A stretch of DNA of 64,000 bases from Podospora pseudocomata. Lineage: Eukaryota; Ascomycota; Sordariomycetes; Sordariales; Podosporaceae. Both the position numbers and the translations under genes were made by a program. The stretch is taken from contig NW_026946362.1 of NCBI RefSeq assembly GCF_035222375.1, positions 21,119 to 85,118 of the forward strand, read 5' to 3'. Positions 41,240 through 50,024 of this stretch are shown here, piece after piece. Position 1 is the stretch's first letter. The number at the start of each line of letters is the position of its first letter. Under the pieces are notes generated by a model. The model was not told the origin of the DNA. It made no database searches and saw nothing but the letters and a program-made list of their open reading frames with translations.

Positions 41240-43025
41240 AGCTCGCCTTTACTCACTTTAACCAAAGTTGAGTTTGGTGATGGCTCTGATTGAACACTGT
41301 CCAAATACTTGACACATGCTAATCGAACGTTTAATTAAATTTTACAGTTGCAGTAAAGTTATTCTTTCCTTTCTGTAAAACTGGTTATTAAGGAGGTTTA
41401 AATTTAAGGTTTATTCTCCTCTATTTATAAGGTTAATCTCTCTAAAGGGGTTTTTTTAATTAAAAGTGGTGTACAGGTGAGTATTATGGTTTTTTGTACT
41501 ACCTAAAAGTAAAGGCAAATCCTTTATAGTAATAAAGAACGGTCATGTTCGCTTTTAGATGAAGATAAAAAATCTCGGGGAAAGGTAGTTGTTAAGGTAA
41601 TTGCTTAACAAGCCTAGTATTCTCTTAGTCGAAGCTGAGAAAGGTTGATCGACCACATTGGGGATGAAAAAATCCCAAGGCAAACGAAGTACAGCAGTGA
41701 GGAATATTGGTCAATGGCCTAACGGCTGAACTGGTAACTTGGAAGAATGGCTCCATAAAAATGGAGTTAATCGATTTATCGAATAAAATTCTGTATACAT
41801 ACCTATAATGACGGTATGTACATCTTGTCTTGACCAATTGCGTGCCAGCAGTCGCGGCAATACGTAAGAGACTAGTGTTATTCATCTTAAATAGGTTTAA
41901 AGGGTACTTAGACGGTAGAATTTGCCTTAACGGGAACAATTTTACTAGAGTTTTATATAAGAAGATCTTACTCTAGAGTGTAGAGTTGTAATTCATTAAT
42001 ACCTAGGGGACTGGTAAAGGCGAAGGCAATCTTTTATATAAAAACTGACGTTGAAGGACGAAGGCTTAGGTCACAAAAAGGATTAGATACCCAAGTAGTC
42101 TTAGCAGTCAATTATGAATGCCATAGGTTAGATATAGTTAAATACAAACAAGGGCGTAAGCTCGTATTAAATTTTACCATCTAGTCTATAAATGAAAGTG
42201 TAAGCATTTCACCTCAAGAGTAATGTGGCAACGCAGGAACTGAAATCACTAGACCGTTTCTGACACCAGCAGTGAAGTATGTTATTTAATTCGATGACCC
42301 ACGAAAAACCTTACCACAACTTGAATATAAAAAAATGCTATCTACTACCATCACTTATTTAAAGGTAGCGGCGCGGGGCGGCGAAAGCTCCTCCTCGCTC
42401 TAAATTTAAGTGTTAGGCGCAAGCTCTAAGATATATAGCTGGCTAAATATTATTTAGCTAACTATGCTTTTAGGTTATAGATTAATGCAAGTATTATACA
42501 AGTGTTGCACGGCTGTCTTCAGTTGATGTTGTGAAACTGTGGTTCGGTCCATGGAATTAACGAAAACCCTTGCTTTATTTGTAAATTATAAAATAAAGCA
42601 GTTCACCTGTATATGGGTTATGATAAAAGGGATCAAGACAAGTCCTCATGGCCTTGATGTTGTGGGCTATAGACGTGCCACATGTACCTAAACAAAGAGA
42701 TGCAAAAATGTGAATTTTAGCTAATCTCCCAAAATAGGATAAAATTAGATATGGATTGTAGTCTGAAACTCGGCTATATGAATAAGAAATTGCTAGTAAT
42801 CGTGGATCACCATGACACGGTGAATATAACTTCGGATTGGTACTAACCACTCGTCACATGCTGAAAGGAGTATGCGCAATAAGTTTGCTGTTCTGTATTA
42901 AACAAGAATAGATGACGGTGCAAGCTAGATTTTATTTTTTAATATGGGGCTCTTCGTATGTGTGACTCTGATTAGTGTAAAGTCGAAATACGGTTCGTGT
43001 AGTGGAAGTTGCACGGGACTTATTA
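41240..43025 (+). rRNA. rns: small subunit ribosomal RNA
   Basis: This gene has no intron. Landmarks are GTTGAGTTTGGTGATGGCTC (41265), the 530-loop CGTGCCAGCAGTCGCGGCAA (41841), GGATTAGATACCC (42080), the GGCACG-type 3' domain with AAGTTGCACGGGAC, and the decoding-site end GTAAAGTCGAAATACGG (42978). The outer ends are approximate. GC motifs sit in variable regions at 42150-42166, 42366-42398, 42416-42428 and 42914-42925. The rRNA forms the decoding centre of the mitoribosome. Confidence 0.92.
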
Positions 43026-43141
43026 TACTTAACAATAAAAATTTTTATGAAAATCCTCAAATCAAATTTTGATTGATTTTTATATATATATAGGAATATA
43101 TTCTAAATATCACTTGTTATATTTATTATATACTATATATA

Positions 43142-43228
43142 AGGAGAGTCCCGTTTGTTGGTATGACGGGTTAAGCTGTAAACTTAATGACTAATAAAGT
43201 CATCGAAGGTTCAATTCCTTTCTTTCCT
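43142..43228 (+). tRNA. trnY: tRNA-Tyr (GTA)
   Basis: The acceptor pairs AGGAGAG with CTTTCCT. The anticodon arm is TAAGC-TGTAAAC-TTAAT, a long variable arm is present, and the T arm is GAAGG-TTCAATT-CCTTT. Confidence 0.9.
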
Positions 43229-43375
43229 ACTATAAAGGGTGGACACACACGCCTTTATAAAAATTGGTTAGGCGTACTGCATACATACATACTGAGGAAG
43301 TATGTATGTCTGCTATATAAATAAAAAAAATTTTTTTTATTAAAAAGATAATAATATACTAGCCTTTTTTGCTCA

Positions 43376-43400
43376 AAACAAAACAAAACAAAACAAAAAA
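43376..43400. repeat. AAAAC tandem repeat
   Basis: Five AAAAC units are followed by A-rich sequence up to the cox3 ATG. The rest of 43229-43464 shows no gene. Confidence 0.85.
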
Positions 43401-43464
43401 AAACAGAAAAAAAAAACAAATAAATCAAATCAAGTAAAAAAATAAAAAAAAATAAAACGATAAA

Positions 43465-44274
43465 ATGACTAATTTAATTAGAAGTAATTTTCAAGATCAT
43501 CCGTTTCATTTAGTATCTCCATCTCCATGACCCTTATATACTAGCGTTAGTTTATTAAATTTAGCTACTAGTGCTGCTTTATCTATGCATAATTTTAATA
43601 ATAGTTATTATTTATTTTTTATCTCTTTAATATTAGTTATTTCATCTATGGCTTTCTGATTTAGAGATATAATATCAGAAGCTACTTTATTAGGGGATCA
43701 TACATTAGCAGTACAAAAAGGATTAAATTTAGGTGTTATACTTTTTATAGTATCTGAAGCACTATTTTTTTTAGCTATATTTTGAGCTTTCTTTCACAGT
43801 TCATTGACACCTACTGTAGAATTAGGATCTCAATGACCACCTATAGGTATTGAACCTATAAATCCTTTTGAATTACCTTTACTTAATACAGTAATACTTT
43901 TATCTAGTGGTGCAACAGTAACTTACGCTCATCACTCTTTAATTCATGGGGAAAGAAAAGGAGCTTTATATGGATCTATTATTACTATATTACTAGCTAT
44001 AATATTTACAGTATTCCAAGGAGTTGAGTATAATGTTTCATCTTTTACTATTAGTGATGGTGCTTTTGGTACATGTTTTTATTTTGGTACAGGTTTCCAC
44101 GGGTTTCACGTGATAATTGGAACAATATTTTTAGCGGTAGCTTTATGAAGAATATTTGCTTACCATTTAACTGACAACCATCATGTAGGTTTTGAAGGTG
44201 GTATTTTATATTGACATTTTGTGGATGTAGTTTGACTTTTTTTATATGTTTCAATTTATTATTGAGGTTCTTAG
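43465..44274 (+). CDS. cox3: cytochrome c oxidase subunit 3
   Basis: This is a seven-helix structural subunit of complex IV, 269 aa, intron-free. It starts [20 protein letters not shown] and contains [60 protein letters not shown] and the end [19 protein letters not shown]. Several TGA codons read as conserved Trp. Stop is TAG at 44272. Confidence 0.97.
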
Positions 44275-44314
44275 TAGATTATTCATCATTTCCAAATTAA
44301 CACCAATATACAAA

Positions 44315-44385
44315 AGGATCTTAGTATAATGGTAATACATGTGACTTTTAATCATTCGGTCATCGGTTCGAATCCGGTAGATCCT
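44315..44385 (+). tRNA. trnK: tRNA-Lys (TTT)
   Basis: The acceptor pairs AGGATCT with AGATCCT, the anticodon loop is CTTTTAA and the T arm ATCGG-TTCGAAT-CCGGT. Confidence 0.88.
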
Positions 44386-44519
44386 ATTTATAATGTATAT
44401 TCTTAATTTTTTTTACGTAGTACTACATACGTAGTACTGCGTATTGCATATAGTATACTGCTGATCCCTTTGCATGTAAAGCCTAAATAAGTATGCCTAC
44501 ATAGCATTAAGCTAATGCT

Positions 44520-44590
44520 GCGATATTAGTCTAATTGGTAAAACGTCCATCTTCCAAATGTTCTTTGTGAGTTCGAATCTCACATATCGT
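44520..44590 (+). tRNA. trnG: tRNA-Gly (TCC)
   Basis: The acceptor pairs GCGATAT with ATATCGT, the anticodon loop is CTTCCAA and the T arm GTGAG-TTCGAAT-CTCAC. Confidence 0.88.
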
Positions 44591-44813
44591 ATATTAAATT
44601 ACGGTGCAAGCTCTTTTACTATCTTTCTAGAAGGAGCACGGTGTACGTACGAAGTCGCCTGCAGCCACGTCATACCACACCGCACCACACTCACTTTATT
44701 TTGAGGAGGAGGAGCTTGCGCCTCGCTACATATAGCGCCGTATACATATAGACATACTTCGTCAGTACGTATGCAAGCTCTAAGCTCGATTTAGTGTTAA
44801 TAACTTAACTTAA

Positions 44814-44885
44814 GAATTAGTAACTTAATTGGTAGAGGGTTTCCTTGTCACGGAAGCAGATGCCGGTTCGATGCCGGTCTAGTTC
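44814..44885 (+). tRNA. trnD: tRNA-Asp (GTC)
   Basis: The acceptor pairs GAATTAG with CTAGTTC, the anticodon arm is TTCC-TTGTCAC-GGAA and the T arm GCCGG-TTCGATG-CCGGT. Confidence 0.9.
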
Positions 44886-44895
44886 GTACTTTATG

Positions 44896-44975
44896 GGAAA
44901 AGTTGCCATAGGTAAGGTAAGATATTTGCTAAATATTGTGTTTAAGCACCTGGGTGTTCGAGTCACCTCTTTTCC
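44896..44975 (+). tRNA. trnS: tRNA-Ser (GCT)
   Basis: The acceptor pairs GGAAAAG with CTTTTCC. The anticodon arm is GATAT-TTGCTAA-ATATT, a long variable arm is present, and the T arm is GGGTG-TTCGAGT-CACCT. Confidence 0.88.
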
Positions 44976-45015
44976 GTTAGTTAAATTCCTTGTAAGGCGC
45001 AGCCTAGCACACATA

Positions 45016-45085
45016 AAGAGTATAGTTTAAAGGTAAAACAGAAAGCTTCAACCTTTAATTTCTTAGTTCGAGTCTAAGTGCTCTT
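45016..45085 (+). tRNA. trnW: tRNA-Trp (TCA)
   Basis: The acceptor pairs AAGAGTA with TGCTCTT, the anticodon arm is GAAAG-CTTCAAC-CTTTA and the T arm CTTAG-TTCGAGT-CTAAG. Anticodon TCA reads TGA and supports genetic code 4. Confidence 0.92.
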
Positions 45086-45202
45086 GTTCCAGGTGCAAGC
45101 TCCCTTTGGCTGTATAACTTTCTTAAATATTTTGGATCACTTCGAGCCTACACCTGGGAATAAATAACCCTATGGTTGATGATACTGGGTGGTGAGTATC
45201 AC

Positions 45203-45365
45203 GTACAGACGTATGTCTGTACTTATCCTCTTAATAATAAATATTAAAAATATTATTTATGAATAGTAACTATCCCTTATTTTGAATAAACGAAATTTTA
45301 ACAAATGGTTTTGTTGAATACATATTAGATATATTTTCAATAATGGCTTTTCTTACAGGAATATA
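45203..45365 (+). repeat. nad6 5' region, original copy of 163-bp duplication
   Basis: It spans the upstream hairpin GTACAGACGTATGTCTGTAC, the leader and the first 35 or so codons of nad6. It matches 46923-47085 at about 157 of 163 positions without gaps. Confidence 0.9.
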
Positions 45366-45924
45366 CGTTATTTTAACTAAAAACCCTATTGTATCCGTAT
45401 TATTTTTAATACTATTATTTGGAGGTATTTCCTCTTATTTGAATATAATAGGTCTAAATTTCATAGGTTTATCATATATAATAGTATATATAGGTGCTGT
45501 ATCTATATTATTTTTATTTATCTTGATGTTAATAAATATTAGAACAAGTGAACTTCAAAGTAATACTAGTAATAGTATTCCTTTAACAATATTTATTGGA
45601 ATTATATTTAGTAATTTTTTATTTCCAATGTTACCTTATGATATTGTCATGTTAAGTAATTTCTATAATAACTATTTTAGCGAGGATTTTTATACAATAG
45701 ATGTAAATATAAATGATAATAATTTGAATAATTTATACAATAATGTACTGTATTTTATGACTAGTGTAACATGGGATGGATCTGTAATAGACTTTAATCA
45801 TATAACAGCTATAGGTAATATAATGTATACTATTTATAATATATGATTAATAATCGCTAGTTTTATACTTTTACTAGCAATGGTGGGATCAATTGTTATA
45901 ACAATAAAACAAAGAAAAATTTAG
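45259..45924 (+). CDS. nad6: NADH dehydrogenase subunit 6
   Basis: This complex I membrane subunit has 221 aa. It starts MNSNYPLFWINEILTNGFVE and contains the conserved pi-bulge helix region GLSYIIVYIGAVSILFLFIL. The end MVGSIVITIKQRKI is typical. A middle Asn-rich stretch (YTIDVNINDNNLNNLY) varies between species. Stop is TAG at 45922. A duplicated 5' end 1.7 kb downstream has been captured by another ORF. Confidence 0.96.
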
Positions 45925-46057
45925 GTGGGTGCAAGCTCGAGATACTTCGTCAGTACGTCGGGCGAAGTATGTCTGTATATATGCGGCGCTATATATAGGG
46001 AGGCGCAAACTCCTCCTCACTCTATAATTAAAAAAAAATTTTTTTACCTTAATTTAA

Positions 46058-46128
46058 AAGAAATTAGCTCAACGGTAGAGCAACCGTTTTACACACGGAA
46101 GGCTATGAGTTCGAATCTCCTATTTCTT
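46058..46128 (+). tRNA. trnV: tRNA-Val (TAC), first copy
   Basis: The acceptor pairs AAGAAAT with ATTTCTT, the D arm is GCTC/GAGC and the anticodon arm CCGTT-TTACACA-CGG. The T loop is TTCGAAT with an imperfect stem. Nearly identical to 53567-53637. Confidence 0.87.
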
Positions 46129-46221
46129 ACAAGGCTGGTGCGATATGATTTTGCACCGCGCCTGGTTAAAATGAGACTTAAAAAAAAGATATAATAAATT
46201 AAAGTATAAAAGTAAAACACG

Positions 46222-46280
46222 ATGCCCGGGTTATGCACGTAGGACGGCGTTGGACGTGCTTACTGCTGGTCTGCGGGCAT
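46222..46280. repeat. nested double hairpin
   Basis: ATGCCCG pairs with CGGGCAT on the outside and GCACGT with ACGTGC inside. The rest of 46129-46392 shows GC motifs and no gene. Confidence 0.75.
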
Positions 46281-46392
46281 TATATATAATATCGACGTAG
46301 GATATATAGACATACTTCGTCGTCTTACAGACGTACTTACGAAGTATGTCTGTATGCCTGCAGTTACATATTCATTAAAGTTTACACTTAAA

Positions 46393-46462
46393 GCCCCTAT
46401 AGCTCAACGGTAGAGCATAATACTGTTAATATTATGATAGATGTTCGATTCATCTTGGGGGC
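46393..46462 (+). tRNA. trnN: tRNA-Asn (GTT)
   Basis: The acceptor pairs GCCCCTA with TGGGGGC, the anticodon arm is AATAC-TGTTAAT-ATTA and the T arm AGATG-TTCGATT-CATCT. A copy of its 5' third lies at 62416-62436. Confidence 0.9.
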
Positions 46463-46922
46463 TATGCCATTTAGTTAAGACTTAGTTGAATCTTCATTTG
46501 GTGGGATCTACCGGATTTGAATCAATGACTTAATTTTTGACCTTTTCTTAACTATTGGCAGTGCTCGCTCGATATAAACAAACTATTAAAACATGAAAAA
46601 TAAAAATACTAGGCGCAAGCTCCCTTTGACGGGATTAGCTCCGGGTGCGCAAGCTATGCAAACTCTGGTGAAAAAAATTCTTGGGAATAAGTAGTTGTTA
46701 AGGTAATTGCTTAACAAGTTTGGGGTTTCTTAAATCCTATAATAGCTTATAGGATAATAGACAGCTAGATGACGAGCTTGCGCCTGAGAATTGTTGTTAC
46801 ATATTGCATATAACTTTCTTAAGTACTCCAGATTATTTTCGCCGTCATCATCCTCATCTATTTAGAGGATGATGATGATGGTGATTAACCTACCGGATGA
46901 TTAGTATTACATACAGACAGAC
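46463..46922. other. spacer with an rns fragment
   Basis: A 28-base stretch beginning GTAGTTGTTAAGGTAATTGC (46691-46718) is identical to part of rns (41585-41612). On the minus strand, 46498-46520 reads like a tRNA T arm and acceptor followed by CCA. GC motifs and a GATGATGATG tract (46850-46880) fill the rest. No gene is seen. Confidence 0.65.
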
Positions 46923-47085
46923 GTACAGACGTATGTCTGTACTTATTCTCTTAATAATAAATATTAAAAATATTATTTATGAATAGTAACTATCCCTTAT
47001 TTTGAATAAACGAAATTTTAACAAATGGTTTTGTTGAAAATATATTATATATATTTATAATAATGGCTTTTCTTACAGGAATATA
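46923..47085 (+). repeat. nad6 5' region, duplicated copy
   Basis: This is the second copy of 45203-45365. It keeps the upstream hairpin, the leader and the start codon, so it probably keeps whatever signals drive nad6 expression. Confidence 0.9.
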
Positions 47086-47869
47086 TAGCATTATTGCAAA
47101 TTTAATTAAATTTGTTATTAATTATATTAATATAAAGATTACTAAAATAATAACTCTAATAGAGAATTGATTAAAAAAAAGTGACTCTTCATTTGTTTAT
47201 TTTATTCTGCTTTTATATCTTTTAGTTAATATACATATTTCACTAAATTTTGTTCTATATTTTAGAATAGTAATCTTAGGTTTTATCTCTATTAAAAATA
47301 TGGAGATAAGTACATTAATATCTTTCATAGATTATATTTCAGAAATTATAGCTAATATAATAGATAGAAATACTCTAAAGATGGGTGGTACTGATTCAGA
47401 TTCTAACCCGTTAAGTCATGTTTATGAGTTTGCTAGTAAATCTTCTAAACCAAAAGAGGTAGAAAAAGCAATCCCAAATTTACCTGAAAATGTTCCTAAA
47501 TACCCCGGTAAAATTGTAAAACCGGTACCTAATAATTTATTAGAAAAAAGAGGGCTATCATCTATGTCGGTTGAAATGCCATCTAATACTACAAATCCTT
47601 CTGATATAGAAAGGTTAAATAATTTATTGGAGGATATAAAAAAATCTTTAGAGTTATATGATAATCAATCTCTAAAATTTAGAAAACATATATCTGAGGT
47701 CAATAATAATGATCCAAATTGTGTTTATGATCCTAGATCTAAAGAATTATTCAAGGATTATATTAAATTAGTTGATCTTTTAAAAGATCAACAAAAAGAT
47801 ATGGGGAATAAAATTATAAATGAATTAAAAAATATTGACCCCAATATAAAACATAAATATTTTAAATAA
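46979..47869 (+). CDS. chimeric ORF: nad6 N-terminus fused to an unknown protein
   Basis: The frame is open for 296 codons with two Trp TGA codons. Residues 1 to about 36 are nad6 (MNSNYPLFWINEILTNGFVE through MAFLTGIY). The sequence then diverges completely: a Lys/Ile-rich helix, a hydrophobic pair (FVYFILLLYLLVNIHISL, FVLYFRIVILGFISI), an Asp/Pro/Ser-rich linker (GGTDSDSNPL, PNLPENVPKYPGKIVKPVP) and a charged helical C-terminus (RLNNLLEDIKKSLELYDNQS, LVDLLKDQQKDMGNKIINEL). I do not recognise the second part. The intact frame and copied leader suggest it is expressed as an inner-membrane protein. Stop is TAA at 47867. Confidence 0.8.
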
Positions 47870-48654
47870 TATTTATATATATTGTATGTCGTTTGGCTTA
47901 CTTTATTCATTTTAGGTCGATGAGTATTGTGTACGAAGTCAGCATGACTATAAATCAACCTACTTACCAGACGCAAGCAGAACTTGCACCATACTAGGCT
48001 GGGGGCGCTATATGTAGAAATGCGAAATCGACTAAAGGCAGGAATGCCCATTTGGTCATGGTCTGCGACACGACTAAATATAATAATAAATATAGTGATT
48101 TTTTAGAAAAGTTAACTTAGGGTAAAATATATTAAAAAGATAAAAATTTGGAATAATATGGAGAAAAATTAAAGGAATGAGCGATCGGTAAATAATATTA
48201 TATTAAATAATTAATTCTAAATTGCTAACTTACAAGTTTCTAAATACCCCTTTTTTGTAGAAATATATTTACAACATTTAGTTTAAATTAATCCATATTA
48301 ATAAAAAATTACATAAAGATCCTAGGATCTTTCTGGAAGGCGCAAGCTCTATATTTATATAAATATATTTAATAAGGCGCGAGCTCATATGTTTGCATAC
48401 TACTGCTACATAGACGGCTGCTATACTTAATTAGTGATATGCTGTGCTTTTTATATTTAAGGCGCAAGCTTTATATTTAAGCTAAATATTTTAAGCACTG
48501 GCTTAAAAGCGAACTGCTGAGTGGAGCTTGCGCCTCCAAGTACATTATTGTAGGCGCAAGCTCCACTCATGACATTTTTTGGAGCTTGTTATAATAAACT
48601 TATATTAGAATAGATAGATCAGGTTTTTAAATTAAATTTACATAAAAAAGATAT
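47870..48654. other. spacer before atp6
   Basis: No gene is supported in 785 bases. A GC-motif-containing block (47930-48060), AT-rich sequence, and another run of GGCGCAAGCT motifs (48340-48345, 48460-48475, 48525-48570) are present. Confidence 0.6.
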
Positions 48655-49449
48655 ATGAATACTTTATTTAATACTGTTAATTTTTGAAGATATAATAGTA
48701 GTCCTCTAACTCAATTTGAAATAAAAGATCTAATAAGCATTGATACTCCTATTTTAGGGAATTTACATATTTCTATCACTAATATAGGGTTTTATTTAAC
48801 AATGGGGGCTTTTTTTTTATTAATTATAAATTTATTAAGTACAAATTACAATAAATTAATTGGTAATAGCTGATCCATAAGTCAAGAATCTTTATATGCA
48901 ACTCTTCATAGTATCGTAGTAAATCAAATAAATCCTAAAAATGGTCAAATATATTTTCCTTTTATTTATGCTTTATTTATATTTATTTTAATAAATAATT
49001 TAATTGGGATGGTACCATATAGCTTTGCTTCTACAAGCCATTTTGTTTTAACATTTGCTCTTAGTTTTACTATAGTTTTAGGTGCAACTATTTTAGGGTT
49101 CCAAAAACATGGATTAGAATTTTTTTCTTTATTAGTACCAGCTGGTTGTCCTCTAGGATTACTACCTTTATTAGTATTAATAGAGTTTATCTCATACCTT
49201 GCGAGAAATATATCTTTAGGTCTTAGATTAGCTGCAAACATACTTTCAGGTCATATGCTGTTACATATTTTAGCAGGTTTTACTTATAATATTATGACAT
49301 CGGGTATTATATTCTTTTTCCTGGGTTTAATTCCTTTAGCCTTCATTATTGCTTTTTCTGGATTAGAGTTAGGTATTGCCTTTATACAGGCTCAAGTTTT
49401 TGTAGTATTAACAAGTGGATATATAAAAGACGCACTTGATCTACATTAA
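48655..49449 (+). CDS. atp6: ATP synthase subunit 6
   Basis: This is the a-subunit of the F0 proton channel, 264 aa. The start MNTLFNTVNFWRYNSSPLTQ includes a short leader likely removed, with SPLTQFEI the usual mature start. The proton-path helix carries the essential Arg in ISLGLRLAANILSGHMLLHI. The last helix includes GLELGIAFIQAQVFVVLTSG with the partner Glu/Gln residues. Stop is TAA at 49447. It is separated from atp8 by 28 kb, unlike the common atp8-atp6 pair. Confidence 0.96.
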
Positions 49450-49902
49450 AATAAAATGCGGCAAAAGTTTTTTAGTTTTTTTTTTTTAGAGTTTGCGCCC
49501 GTAGCTTTAAGACTTTATAATTTTTGTTTTTACCTGAAATGTTTTAGTTTATTACCTCCTGTATTATTTATATATGTGCGCATTAACACAGACTTGGGTA
49601 TACCAATTTGATTATACCTAAGTATTGCCTTCTTATTTCTTTATTTTCTTTAGTGCTTGCATAGCTTGCGCACCCATAGTATACAAATAGGTGTAAGTAG
49701 TTATGGCAAATAAGGACCATGCGTATAGGCCGTTTGTTATTTTTAATTAAGTAAATTAAAGACACAAGCTCCTCCTATTCCAAGTTTTAGTTGGCTTGCA
49801 TACTTACGAAGTCGTCTGCTTACGCTATAAAAAAAATTTTTTTATTATAAACTCTGTATAAAAATGGTAATACAGAGTTTATATATATATAATAAAAACT
49901 AA
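49450..49902. other. atp6-trnM spacer
   Basis: No gene is seen. T runs, scattered GC motifs (49490-49505, 49660-49670, 49760-49820) and an inverted AACTCTGTATA / TACAGAGTTTATATA repeat (49850-49890) sit just before the duplicated trnM. Confidence 0.6.
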
Positions 49903-49972
49903 GCCCGGGTAGTTTAAAGGTAAAACCTTAATTTCATACGTTAAAGATGAGAATTCGATTTTCTCCCCAGGT
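49903..49972 (+). tRNA. trnM: tRNA-Met (CAT), duplicate of 38066
   Basis: It is identical over 70 bases to the gene at 38066-38135. It lies immediately before the polymerase remnant. Confidence 0.87.
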
Positions 49973-50024
49973 TACTACTTATTTCGTAGGGCTAGGCATA
50001 TGAGTTTGCGTCCTATGTCGAGCT

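Noticed and set aside
46222-46280. Candidate tRNA-Cys (GCA within a stem-loop, 7-bp outer stem)
   Set aside because: There is no T arm, the length is too short and the inner stem is a perfect palindrome. It fits a nested GC hairpin better.
47788-48051. 87-codon minus-strand ORF after the chimeric gene
   Set aside because: It contains GC-element sequence, shows no motif, and half of it is antisense to the chimeric ORF.
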